Part shown: piece after piece, positions 1 through 8,432 of the stretch
Position numbering within the stretch: the first letter of the stretch is position 1
Layout: each line of letters opens with the position of its first letter
Source: Chrysochromulina tobinii
Lineage: Eukaryota > Haptophyta > Prymnesiales > Chrysochromulinaceae
Assembly: GCA_001275005.1 (NCBI GenBank)
Contig: JWZX01003054.1
Coordinates: 1 to 29,701 of the forward strand
Reading direction: 5' to 3'
DNA: 29,701 nucleotides
The notes under the pieces: model-generated
The model's database searches: none
Seen by the model: only the letters and a program-made list of their open reading frames with translations
Told to the model about the DNA's origin: nothing
Position numbers and translations under genes: made by a program

Positions 1-357
1 ACAAATCTCCTCACGCTTTGGCTCTTGTGGCTATGCTGCTTGCGGCTAGGCGCTTGTGGCTCGATCATATGTGCGCTGCCCGCCACATGTTGACTCCATG
101 CATGCATGGAGCTGGAAGCCAGCACATCGCACCCGCTCCTCCCCCACACACTCACACATTCGCATGCAACATAACAAAGAGAGGCGCGTAATAGTCTCCG
201 GTGGAACAGGTACAGACATAGACAGGTAGAACGCGGAGAGGGTTGGTTCGAGACGCTCTGTGGCTGGTTGGTGAGAAAGCACCGAGCACGTAGGTGGTCA
301 CCGAGGACATCATGGGTATCACAATTTTACCTCAGGGAAGTAGATGCAAGCTGCCAC
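1..357. other. Intergenic, 3' flank of the RRM gene
   Basis: No convincing coding sequence: the reading frames here are short and low in recognisable content. The only structure is a perfect 18-bp palindrome at 94-111 centred on TGCATGCA. The region lies downstream of the stop codon of the minus-strand RNA-binding protein gene and probably holds its 3' UTR and polyadenylation site. Confidence 0.5.
94..111. repeat. 18-bp perfect palindrome containing TGCATGCA
   Basis: Reads ctccatgcatgcatggag, its own reverse complement over 18 bp. The core octamer TGCATGCA recurs in several untranslated stretches of this window. Function unknown; it may be a protein-binding site or a 3'-end signal. Confidence 0.7.
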
Positions 358-3180
358 TCATTCGATCGACTTGAGCGGGGGCGGGGGCGCCTCAGGCTGC
401 TCTGGCTCGCTCGATCTTGCCGCGCCTAGCCGCGCCGTCTGGCGTGCCTTCGTCTGGCGCGTCTGCGTCGACCGCCCCCCAGCAGGTGGTACCTCGGCCG
501 TGCACTCGGCCGTGAACGCACTCGGCGCCTCGTCGGCAAGCTCCACCGCCGCCATGGCGCCCATGACCATGGCGCGCACGCGACATTTCTCGGGCAGCGC
601 GGACAGGTCGTCGATGGCCACCCACTCATCGAACTCCGGCGCGAGGTAGACGAGCGGAGCCGCCGTTGGCAGATTCATTGCCGTGCGTAACTCGGCGAGG
701 ACGTAGTCGAGGCTCGTCGCGTTGGCCAGCCGACGTATGCAAGGAGGCGCACGGCTGCCCTCGCTCACGAGCAGGAAGGTGATGGAGCGGGCCGTTGACG
801 TAACCGCTGACGTAGCCGCCGAGTTGGCGGCAGGACCTGCGGGCTGTCCCTCATGAGCCGATGGGTGGGTTGGTGGCGGGCACACCGACTCCATGTCGCT
901 GCCGCCTTGTCGATTCTGACTCCCACCGGATCCGTCCACGGAAGCGATGGCCGGAACCTCGGTGACACCCTGGGACACGCGCGCAGGCCATGCATGCATC
1001 GCCATCAATGCATGCTGCGTCAACACCTGAGCGCTCGCTACGGCGCCCGCGCCCAGGCCCGCCGCGAACTGGCTCTTCAGCTGACTCTTGAGCTCGACCT
1101 TGGCCTCGCCTCGGGCCTCGTCCGTCGGCACCACAGCTGCCCGTCCAAACTCCGCCGCCGTGGGTTTGACCACGGGCGAGTTTTCGGGCGAGTTGACGAC
1201 GGCGGGAGATCCAACCGAGGGTTTGACGGGCGATTTGACCACGGGAGACCCTACAGGAGATCCGCCGTGGCTCGCGTGCGGGAGGTCCTCATTCGTGGCG
1301 CCCGTGGTGATGCTCTCGAGAGCTCCGAGGGATGGAGGAAGAACCACCTCCGTTTGCTCAGTATTCGTGGCGCCGCCGCTGTGGCCGCCTGCACGGCTGC
1401 CTGGCCGGCCGCTTGCCTGGCCGCTTGCCTGGCAACATCCACGGCTGTTTGCTCGGCGGCTCGGGACCTTTTGCGAGCCGAAGCCATTGGGCGCTCCGCT
1501 GCCGCCGCCGTTGAGTAGCCCGTCGCTGAACCCCCCATCGGTGGCGTGCAACGGTGCGGCAGCCTGCTTCTGCTCATACGGACCAGAAGGCATATGAGGC
1601 GCCATGGGGTGCCTCGGTAGGAGCCCTTGCCCGTTGTTGTACATCTCGGCCCCCTCGGGAGCATAGGCATGAGTGCCCATATGGAGCGGCACGTGCGGGG
1701 CCGCATGCATCTGCCACGTGGCCTCAGGAGGCGGTGCATGCAGCGGCTGCATCGTTGTACCTGGGGGCATATGCGGCATAGGGAGCCCAAGTGTGTCCAT
1801 GAACACATGCATCTGTGGCTGGAGCGGGCCGCCGCCCATGACGGCGCCGGAGCCGATCGGCGCGCCCTCCATCGGCATCAGCGCCCCCGGCAGCCCGACG
1901 TACGGCGCCCCCGCCCCCCCCACCCCATACCCGGGGAGTGGAGGCATATGTGCATGGTGTGGCAGCGCTATCATGGGCGACACCATCGTTGCTTCTTGTC
2001 CCCCCGAAAAGGTAGGTTGGTGCATGCCATGGCCACGAAGGCCGCCGAGTGGCGGTTGCCCGTGCGAGCTCATGATGGCTCCCAGCCCACCGCCCGTCGC
2101 ATCGTGCGTCCCGCCCGGCATCATCCCGAAACCGCCGCCGCCTCCGCCGCCGCCGCCGAAGCCGGCTGCGACGCTGGTCTGCATGCCGCCCGACTGAGCA
2201 CCAATCTTGCCGGAGAAGCGTTGGTAGGCAGGTCGGATGCACGCCGCCTCGGGCTGGCCTCTCGGGTCGATGAGCATCACCTCGCCGGACTCCAGCGCCG
2301 CAGTCGCCGCACCCGCGTCACGGAAGCGCACGAACTTGCAAGAGCCGGCTCCAGATTGGCGCGGGGCGAAGGCGGAGAGCTTCACCACATCGCCGAATCG
2401 GCACATAGCGACGGCGACGGCCTCGTCGGTCGCCTGCAGGCCCTTCTTGGCACGGTCCGAGGGCGAGACCATCACCGTCAACGGGCAGCGCGTCGGTGGT
2501 ACTTGGCGGCTCAGCACGTTATGGGCCGGAGCCGCATGGCACCGATTGCACCGGGTGCGATAGGCGTAGTTGAGGTTGTTGCAGCGCTCGCACTTCCAGT
2601 CGCCTGCCACATTGAGGATTGTGCCGCTGCCGCCGTCCATCCATCGCATCTCGTTCGCCATGCCTGCGGCGAGGCTCGTGTCGCACATTGGGCCGCCCAT
2701 CGCGTTCGCCATGCCGGCGGCGAGGCCATAGTGCATCTCCCCGCCGCCCATACCAGCAGGGGCATACTGCTGCTGCTCTGTGCCAGCGTCATGCTGCAGC
2801 GATGCCATGCCAGGAGTAATATTGCCCATTCCGTCATTCATTTGGCGTGGCGGGTCGTCCGCTGAGCAGTAGCCTTGCCACAGATGAAATCGCGCCTCGC
2901 ACCAACACGGCTGCACGTAGCAACGATGGCCAAAGATGCCAACTGACTGCGCGCGCAGGGCCATCTCGGCACCGCTCGAAGTCTGGAAGCGCACGAGCGC
3001 AGTTCCGTCGCCAGTGCGCTGGAAGCGCACCGAGGTCACGTCACCGAAAGGGCGGAGGTGCTGCGCGACCTGCCAATCAGCCACAAAATGCGGCATCGGC
3101 GTGATCCGTACGACGAGGGGGCACAGTGATCGTTCGCCGTGGATCTGGGCCGGTGGCATCACTTCCTGGACTGCTTCCAT
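358..3180 (-). CDS. RRM / RanBP2 zinc finger / RRM RNA-binding protein with C-terminal ubiquitin-like fold
   Basis: A 940-residue single-exon protein, probably nuclear or cytoplasmic and RNA-binding. Residues about 18-93 form an RRM-like beta-alpha-beta unit, with the RNP1-like strand ALVRFQTSSGAEMAL. Residues about 191-215 are a canonical RanBP2-type zinc finger (W-x-C-x2-C-x3-N-x6-C-x2-C, seen as WKCERCNNLNYAYRTRCNRC), a class known to bind single-stranded RNA. A second RRM-like unit follows at about 228-322. The middle (about 325-780) is low complexity, rich in Gly, Met, Pro and His, with a Gly run and SP-rich repeats (SPVVKSPVKPS). Residues about 796-871 look like a compact ubiquitin-like/doublecortin/PB1 beta-grasp domain; this assignment is tentative. 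The ATG at 3180 immediately precedes the first RRM. Two TGCATGCA octamers lie about 100 bp upstream. Domain order resembles splicing or mRNA-handling factors; the target is unknown. Confidence 0.85.
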   Translation of the reverse strand: MEAVQEVMPPAQIHGERSLCPLVVRITPMPHFVADWQVAQHLRPFGDVTSVRFQRTGDGTALVRFQTSSGAEMALRAQSVGIFGHRCYVQPCWCEARFHLWQGYCSADDPPRQMNDGMGNITPGMASLQHDAGTEQQQYAPAGMGGGEMHYGLAAGMANAMGGPMCDTSLAAGMANEMRWMDGGSGTILNVAGDWKCERCNNLNYAYRTRCNRCHAAPAHNVLSRQVPPTRCPLTVMVSPSDRAKKGLQATDEAVAVAMCRFGDVVKLSAFAPRQSGAGSCKFVRFRDAGAATAALESGEVMLIDPRGQPEAACIRPAYQRFSGKIGAQSGGMQTSVAAGFGGGGGGGGGFGMMPGGTHDATGGGLGAIMSSHGQPPLGGLRGHGMHQPTFSGGQEATMVSPMIALPHHAHMPPLPGYGVGGAGAPYVGLPGALMPMEGAPIGSGAVMGGGPLQPQMHVFMDTLGLPMPHMPPGTTMQPLHAPPPEATWQMHAAPHVPLHMGTHAYAPEGAEMYNNGQGLLPRHPMAPHMPSGPYEQKQAAAPLHATDGGFSDGLLNGGGSGAPNGFGSQKVPSRRANSRGCCQASGQASGRPGSRAGGHSGGATNTEQTEVVLPPSLGALESITTGATNEDLPHASHGGSPVGSPVVKSPVKPSVGSPAVVNSPENSPVVKPTAAEFGRAAVVPTDEARGEAKVELKSQLKSQFAAGLGAGAVASAQVLTQHALMAMHAWPARVSQGVTEVPAIASVDGSGGSQNRQGGSDMESVCPPPTHPSAHEGQPAGPAANSAATSAVTSTARSITFLLVSEGSRAPPCIRRLANATSLDYVLAELRTAMNLPTAAPLVYLAPEFDEWVAIDDLSALPEKCRVRAMVMGAMAAVELADEAPSAFTAECTAEVPPAGGRSTQTRQTKARQTARLGAARSSEPEQPEAPPPPLKSIE

Positions 3181-4150
3181 GGAACAGCAATCTGAGACAA
3201 AAAAGTGACTCTCTGAGACACGAATGCACAGCAGAGCGAAGACAAAACTACAAGGGATTCATAACTGGCACGAAATTTGCATGCAAAGTCATTGCATGCA
3301 GGGGTTAGTTTCAGATGTGGTGCCCGTGGGATGCGTTGTGCGGTATGCATTATGACACCACCCACTTGCTCTCTCCAACTCTCGCCCAGAGCTGTTCACG
3401 GTCTTCATGTACAATGTCCCGGTGCATTCCCGACGCCGATCGTCCACTCAGTACATGTAGCGAGATGCGAATTGCGATGTGGCCGATTCGTAGCCGATTC
3501 GCTCAAACCGTCCCCCCTCACGCCTCGGGCTCGCCTATAGTGCTCGTATACCTGAGCGCAGATCGCTCGGATCGTCCTTCGCATAACGTAACGGTCTCGG
3601 GTCTGAGCGCGGCCGGCGGTACTAGGGCCCGACGAGCATCATTTAATTTTCCTATTTACAACTGATTGTTCATTTTCCCTTAATGAATATTGAATTCAAG
3701 TTACGCACGAGGGTACGGCGCGGACCGTCCTCGAACCTCGAGTTCCGCGGCATGCTAGTGATATACACGGAGCTATATTTTAATATACTCGACTATGTTT
3801 GGAATCAGTTTTTTAAATACGATAAGGCCGCGCGACGCCGCGAGCCCGCGACGGTGCCGCCTCGCCGTTGTGAAACGCGACGCTTCTCGCAAGTCTGTCA
3901 ACCGAACCCGAAGCCGCGGGCCTCCCTGGCGAAAAGCGCCGCGCCGGGCGCATGTCACAACCTTCCTCTGAGCCAGCAAGGAAGCGCGGCGGAGGGGGCA
4001 TGGGCGGGACAACTTGGCAATTGGATGCATGATTGGATGTAGTGCCTTCTACGCCACCGCAGCCGCCACGCCGCCCAATGGACTCGCAACAAGCCGACGA
4101 CCCTGCGGGAAACGGCATGTCGTTGCGCGCACGTGACCGCCCCGCGGCGA
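3181..4150. other. 970-bp intergenic region with an AT-rich patch
   Basis: It lies between the start of the RRM gene and the stop of the LRR gene, so it should contain the RRM gene promoter and the LRR gene 3' end. Two TGCATGCA octamers occur at 3278-3285 and 3293-3300. A distinctly AT-rich patch at about 3640-3830 stands out from the GC-rich background. A 119-codon plus-strand frame at 3683-4042 has no recognisable domain and I do not call it a gene. No tRNA or rRNA was seen. Confidence 0.5.
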
Positions 4151-5173
4151 TCACCAATACCGGAGTTCTATAGGTGCTGATCGCGCTGCGCATGCCGCTA
4201 TGAGCCCAAGGTGCTCGTGGTTGTCAATGTACAGGCTTCGAAGCTCGGGCAAGGCACCGTGCGCGAGCGAGCGGCCGAGGGCCTGAAGCCCTGGCTCGCC
4301 TACGCGTGGGTTGTAATCTAGGCCGAGAGTTTGGAGCTTCGAGAGTGGGCGCGGGCTCGAGGGCGCACTTCGCTGCTGCTTGCCGCTCGGAGGGGAAGTG
4401 AGGCTTCGCGTGAGCATCGTGGCGGCAGCTACCCTATCTTGGATGGCCACCGCCAAGGACACGACGCCCGCGTCGCCAATCTGGTTGTGGCGCACATCGA
4501 GGACTGTGAGCGCTGGCATGGCGCCCGTCTTGAAGGCGGATGCGAGCACGCCAAGCCCAGCATCGCCGATGGCACACTTCTCAAACTCGAGAGATCGCAG
4601 CTCCACCAGCATCCCGAGAGCCGTGAACGGCGAGAGCACGAGCAAGGCGCAGTCGGGCCGGCCGCACACCGAGAGCGCGCGCAGGTCGGCGAGTGCATCA
4701 CGCTCTGGAAGCACTCGCCGCGTGGACCAGTCGCCGGAGCGCTTATCGACGTGGCAGTGGGTCATGCGCCATCCGGCCGCTCGCGCGCTCAGCAGCGCCG
4801 AGAGTGAGACGCGTGGCCGTAATGACGTTGCCGGTCGCACGCGACGTTGCTCAGCAAGAATCGCCTTGGATGCGCAGCACAGCGCGCACTTGGAGCGGTC
4901 ATCACGAATAAAGTCAAGCACGTACAGCAGATAGTCACCGCAGCTGAGCATCTCCTCCGCTCCCCCGCCTTTGCTGCTGGAGGTCTTGAGAAGGTAGCAA
5001 TTGCCGCCATTGCCAAGGCCAAGCACGCTCGCACATCCGGCCAAGCGCAGTGCCAAACGTTGTACAGAGAGCTCGCGTAGATTGCTGGATATTCTGCTGC
5101 AGTTCATGACGCTTGTGGGCGACTCGGGTAGGCTCTTGTCCCGCAGGGCGATCGGTCCGAAGGCATGACCCAT
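4151..5173 (-). CDS. Leucine-rich repeat (RNase-inhibitor type) protein
   Basis: 340 residues, single exon. The C-terminal half shows LRR units of the ribonuclease-inhibitor class: LRSLEFEKCAIGDAGLGVLA, LTVLDVRHNQIGDAGVVSLA and LQTLGLDYNPRVGEPGLQAL, then a final strand LRSLYID and a short cap ending AACAARSAPIELRYW. Between repeats two and three is a Ser/Pro/Gln-rich insertion (about residues 240-275). Residues about 75-105 (CGDYLLYVLDFIRDDRSKCALCCASKAI) look like a degenerate F-box helix set, which would suggest a substrate adaptor, but this is weak. The start at 5173 is the first ATG of the frame; a second Met is not far inside. A 14-bp tandem repeat lies just upstream. Partner unknown; LRRs of this class serve protein-protein binding. 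Confidence 0.8.
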   Translation of the reverse strand: MGHAFGPIALRDKSLPESPTSVMNCSRISSNLRELSVQRLALRLAGCASVLGLGNGGNCYLLKTSSSKGGGAEEMLSCGDYLLYVLDFIRDDRSKCALCCASKAILAEQRRVRPATSLRPRVSLSALLSARAAGWRMTHCHVDKRSGDWSTRRVLPERDALADLRALSVCGRPDCALLVLSPFTALGMLVELRSLEFEKCAIGDAGLGVLASAFKTGAMPALTVLDVRHNQIGDAGVVSLAVAIQDRVAAATMLTRSLTSPPSGKQQRSAPSSPRPLSKLQTLGLDYNPRVGEPGLQALGRSLAHGALPELRSLYIDNHEHLGLIAACAARSAPIELRYW

Positions 5174-5203
5174 CCAAGGGCAAGGTGGGAAAGGAAGTCG
5201 TTA

Positions 5204-5231
5204 CCTGCGAATTCAGACCTGCGAATTCAGA
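5204..5231. repeat. Perfect 14-bp tandem repeat upstream of the LRR gene
   Basis: Two exact copies of cctgcgaattcaga, 5204-5217 and 5218-5231, about 30-60 bp upstream of the LRR start codon on the minus strand. It falls in the expected 5' UTR or proximal promoter. Confidence 0.8.
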
Positions 5232-5521
5232 CGAGAACTTTCAGCAAGGGTCTCGTCAAAAAGGCGAAGAGTGTGTTGTCCCGACAAATTTGCTGGCTTG
5301 AGAGAGAGAGAGAGATTTGTAACTTACCAAGCCAAGGCGTAGTGCTACGGTTGTACATGTACATGGCATGCATGATATACGTACTGTAACTGATACGCTC
5401 GATACAACTTTGTATGAAACTTCGCTCACACCCGCGCTCCAGCCTGTGTCCTCTCGTTCTTCCGTCACTGCACACTGTGGCACTCTCGCTCTCCCAAGCT
5501 GACAAATCGCGGAGAGGCGCA

Positions 5522-5557
5522 TCTCTTATCTACCGCATCTCCACGATAGATAAGAGA
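5522..5557. repeat. 11-bp perfect inverted repeat just past the coiled-coil gene stop
   Basis: Arms tctcttatcta (5522-5532) and tagataagaga (5547-5557) with a 14-nt loop, 12 bp beyond the stop codon of the minus-strand gene at 5570. In the transcript it would form a hairpin at the start of the 3' UTR. The right arm continues to ATAAGAGACAG, which matches the last 11 bases of the Tn5 mosaic end, so a library artefact should be excluded. Confidence 0.6.
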
Positions 5558-5569
5558 CAGTGATCCGTT

Positions 5570-6373
5570 TCAGAATTGGATCCCGTTGCCATCGTCTGTC
5601 TTCGAGTGGGTGTTGGCGATCCGCTTCCCCATCGCACTGTTCTCAGATTTGAGGACTTTGGCGACAGCAGCCTTACTGTCCTTCGAGTCCGCAGCCTTCT
5701 TGTCGCGCAGCGCGGCGATATTCCCGCCACCAGCCAACTCGTCGTCCAGCACATCGTCATCAGTCTTTGCTTTCGTGTTCGAGAGCCGCTGTCTCATCGC
5801 CTCATTCTCCGCCTTGATCTTCTCAATCTTGGCTGCGCGTCGCGCCATGGCTGCGGCCGCACGCTCCTCACGGGCCGCGCCCGCTATCTCGTCGGTAATG
5901 TCGGTGTCGAGCGACGTCTTAACGTTCTTGAGCCTCTTTTTCATCTCCGCGTTCTCCCTTCGGATCTCCGCGGATTCCGTCTCCTTGCGCGCACTCGACT
6001 CCGCGGCCATCCTTCCCCGGGCGATCGCCGCAGCCTCAGTGTCCATCAGATCGTCAATCACTGTCGTCTTCGACTTGAGGAGCGCATAGTATTCCTTGAC
6101 GGCGGCCTTGCGTTTCGCCTCCATTTCCGCGCGACGCGCTGCTGATGCCGCCGCGAGCTCAGCCCGAGCGATTGCCGCAATCTCCGTGTCCATCACTGAG
6201 TCAACTACAGGCTTCATGTGCTCCAGGTGCGATTTGTGCTGGATGTTGCCTTGCCGAATGTGCTCAGCAGTTTTTCTGGCAATGAAATCGCGCATCGCGT
6301 GAGACTCGTCTGGACTCCCCCTCGAAGGGGAGGAAGGGGAGCGGATGGGCGAGCCCACCATGGTGATCGGCAT
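5570..6373 (-). CDS. Ala/Lys-rich helical repeat protein, likely coiled coil
   Basis: 267 residues, made of about four degenerate repeats of 47-55 residues. Each opens with a signature like (S)K-T-x-x-D-D-x-x-D-x-E-A-A and continues with an Ala-rich charged helix ending E-N-x-x-M-x-x-R-L-x-N. Examples are VIDDLMDTEAAAIARGRMAA, DTDITDEIAGAAREERAAAA and TDDDVLDDELAG. The protein stops inside a fifth repeat (HSKTDDGNGIQF). The N-terminus is Ser/Pro-rich (GSPIRSPSSPSRGSPDE) and has no signal peptide. The ATG at 6373 is preceded by a run of A on the coding strand. No enzyme domain is visible. A structural or scaffold role is plausible from the helical repeats only; function unknown. Confidence 0.75.
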   Translation of the reverse strand: MPITMVGSPIRSPSSPSRGSPDESHAMRDFIARKTAEHIRQGNIQHKSHLEHMKPVVDSVMDTEIAAIARAELAAASAARRAEMEAKRKAAVKEYYALLKSKTTVIDDLMDTEAAAIARGRMAAESSARKETESAEIRRENAEMKKRLKNVKTSLDTDITDEIAGAAREERAAAAMARRAAKIEKIKAENEAMRQRLSNTKAKTDDDVLDDELAGGGNIAALRDKKAADSKDSKAAVAKVLKSENSAMGKRIANTHSKTDDGNGIQF

Positions 6374-6710
6374 GTTTTTTTACTGAGACTTTGACAGGTC
6401 CCAAAATTAGATTCGTCAGAACTTGACGCAAAAAGACGAAACAGAAACAGACGAGAGAAAGAAAGTCTTCCAAAATTGTCGTTCTCTTTCAAGTCAACAA
6501 AATCAGAATACAGAGAGACTCACGAGAGAGACGCTGTGGAACGGACCAGAGCCCGCACAGCAGCACAAATCACGCAGTGTCGCCGCATGGGCGCTGCGGC
6601 CTCGCAGTTCCGGGCCGTGTTGTGTGCGTCCAATTCACACCCATGATCATCCCCTCCCGTCCCCCCACTTGAGCGTGCTAGCCCGCCTCCGGCGGTCTGC
6701 TGTCTGGCGT
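6374..6710. other. Intergenic between TPP1-like gene and coiled-coil gene
   Basis: 337 bp between the stop of the peptidase gene and the ATG of the coiled-coil gene, both on the minus strand. The part next to the coiled-coil start (6374-6540) is A-rich on the plus strand and probably forms that gene's promoter/5' UTR. No gene seen. Confidence 0.5.
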
Positions 6711-8432
6711 TCACATGGCATCGACGATCTTCTTGAGGGCCTCGAAGTTGGGCGTGCCCCAGCCGGTGGCGGCATCCCAGCCCTTGATGGCGGTGAAGCC
6801 AGCGGTCTGGGTGTCCGAGTTGATGCCGTGGGTGACGTCCTGGAAGGCCTCGGGGTGGGCATAGATGAACGGATTGAGGAATCCGAGCGGCGGCTTGCCC
6901 TTGGCGAGGAGGATGGAGTTCAGGCGTGCGAAGATGGCCGAAACGACAGGGCAAGCCGCCGAGGTGCCTGCGACGCCCGCCCAGCGGCCGATGTTGATGC
7001 AGTATGGGTCCTTGGTACCGCCGAGCGCAGCGACGTCGGGGTAGCCGCGGCCCGTGTCGTTGTACAGCGATGCGTCGGGGAGCAGGCCGGCCGCGGCCAG
7101 GTCCTTCTTGTACGAGGCGACGGCGTCCTTCTGGTACGCGGGGATGGGGAAGGTGTCGGAGAAGCCGCCGCCGCCCGAGCGCCATGCGGTCTCCTCACCG
7201 ATCGTGGTGCCGTAAAAGTCGGTGCCGCCGACCGAGGTTTGGTAGGGTGAGCCGCCCGGGAAGTCGGGCTTGAAGCGCTTGCGCGGGCCCTCGCCGCAGC
7301 CCTCGCGACCGCACACACCCTGGTCGCCCGAGGCGAAGAGAATCGAGAGCCCCATCGTGCCTGCCTTCATGAAGGCGGTGTTGACGCTCTCCATGTACGC
7401 GACGCCCGTCTGCTGCGCCTCATCGTTGCCGTACGAGACCGAGTTGATCAGGGTCGGCTCGGGCAGAGCCATCAGCTCGTTGGCCCAGTTGAGGAGCGAG
7501 TACGTGTTCGAGTAGATGACGGTCAGCGGCACGCCCTGCGAGACTGCCTTCATGTACTCGATGTCGAGCATCGCCTCAATGCCGGGGCGATCAACGTTGC
7601 CGCCGATGACCTTGTCGACGGTGACCTTGACGTGGCAAGCATCGGTAAACGTCTCAAGGTCCTTGGTTTCAAAGTACTGCCCCTGGAACTCGGCGGCCGC
7701 CATAGAACCCTGGAGCGGCGTCGTCTCGTTCACGTCCACCTTGTAGCGCTCACCGAGCACGCCCGGGTCGACGTAGCCCTTGCACAGTGGGGTGTCGCAG
7801 GAGCTGGGCCAGTTGCCGCCGGAGCCCACCTTGCCGTCCTCGACCATCAGGTTCGGGTTCTCGTATTGCACGAGTGAATTCGAACGGAGGCGCGGGAACT
7901 GGAGCAGGTCGACCATGGACACGTCACCCGAGAGGGACGCCGGCACCGAGTAGCCCATCGAGGCGCGCAGGAGGCGGAAGCCGGTGCGCTCGTTGTGCGT
8001 GAAGGCCGAGATGCGCGTGGCGAGCGCGCGCTCGACCTCAGCAACGCGCATCGAGACCGTGAGCATGTCGTTGTACGGCGACACTTTGACGTCCGACGCG
8101 CCACTCGAGAGGAAGTACTCCTTGACGCGCTCGACGCGCTCAGTGGGCACGGCAAGCAAGTTCTTGAGGTCGTCCTTGTTCAGGAACTGGCGGTACGTGT
8201 TCACCTTCGTTGGCGTCGAGACGGCCCAGAAGGCTGCCTCGAGCTTGTCGCGCTGCTCGGCATTGATGGTGAGCGCAACAGTGAGAGTCATCATCTCCTC
8301 CCGCGGAGCGGCGCCGTTGTTGACCCACGACGAGGTGCGCGGATTGTGGATGGCGACATCCGACTCGAGGCGCACAAACGCATTCGAGGCCGCCGTCGCG
8401 GCAAGGGCAACGTGTGTCAGCACAGCGAGCAT
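6711..8432 (-). CDS. Sedolisin-family serine peptidase, tripeptidyl-peptidase 1-like (S53)
   Basis: 573 residues, near the usual length of TPP1 preproproteins (563 in human). Residues 1-18 are a hydrophobic signal peptide (MLAVLTHVALAATAASNA). An inhibitory/folding propeptide follows (SSWVNNGAAPREEMMTLTVA ... NTYRQFLNKDDLKNLLAVP). The catalytic domain shows the S53 charge-relay set: Glu286 and Asp290 in GIEAMLDIEYM, oxyanion Asp370 in FASGDQGVCG, and the nucleophile Ser491 in GVAGTSAACP. The calcium site typical of the family is at the end (DVTHGI and GWDAATGWGTPNF). The enzyme should be autoactivated at acid pH and remove tripeptides from N-termini, in a lysosome/vacuole or outside the cell. 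Single exon. It diverges from the coiled-coil gene starting at 9039 across about 600 bp. Family assignment is firm; exact peptidase specificity is inferred. Confidence 0.93.
   Translation of the reverse strand: MLAVLTHVALAATAASNAFVRLESDVAIHNPRTSSWVNNGAAPREEMMTLTVALTINAEQRDKLEAAFWAVSTPTKVNTYRQFLNKDDLKNLLAVPTERVERVKEYFLSSGASDVKVSPYNDMLTVSMRVAEVERALATRISAFTHNERTGFRLLRASMGYSVPASLSGDVSMVDLLQFPRLRSNSLVQYENPNLMVEDGKVGSGGNWPSSCDTPLCKGYVDPGVLGERYKVDVNETTPLQGSMAAAEFQGQYFETKDLETFTDACHVKVTVDKVIGGNVDRPGIEAMLDIEYMKAVSQGVPLTVIYSNTYSLLNWANELMALPEPTLINSVSYGNDEAQQTGVAYMESVNTAFMKAGTMGLSILFASGDQGVCGREGCGEGPRKRFKPDFPGGSPYQTSVGGTDFYGTTIGEETAWRSGGGGFSDTFPIPAYQKDAVASYKKDLAAAGLLPDASLYNDTGRGYPDVAALGGTKDPYCINIGRWAGVAGTSAACPVVSAIFARLNSILLAKGKPPLGFLNPFIYAHPEAFQDVTHGINSDTQTAGFTAIKGWDAATGWGTPNFEALKKIVDAM

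Larger units (their letters stand above)
5174..5569. other. Intergenic between coiled-coil gene and LRR gene
   Basis: Contains, in order: a perfect 14-bp tandem repeat at 5204-5231 (cctgcgaattcaga twice); a GA microsatellite at 5300-5315; the palindrome TGTACATGTACA at 5352-5363; and an 11-bp inverted repeat at 5522-5557. It probably holds the LRR gene promoter and the 3' UTR of the coiled-coil gene. No gene seen. Confidence 0.5.

Noticed and set aside
1627-2865. 412-codon plus-strand frame opposite the RRM gene
   Set aside because: Antisense to a gene with clear RRM and zinc-finger motifs; no recognisable domain and an Arg/His/Ala-rich shadow composition.
3683-4042. 119-codon plus-strand frame in the intergenic region
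   Set aside because: Begins in an AT-rich patch and continues into Arg/Pro-rich sequence; no domain, no good start context, no splice continuation found.
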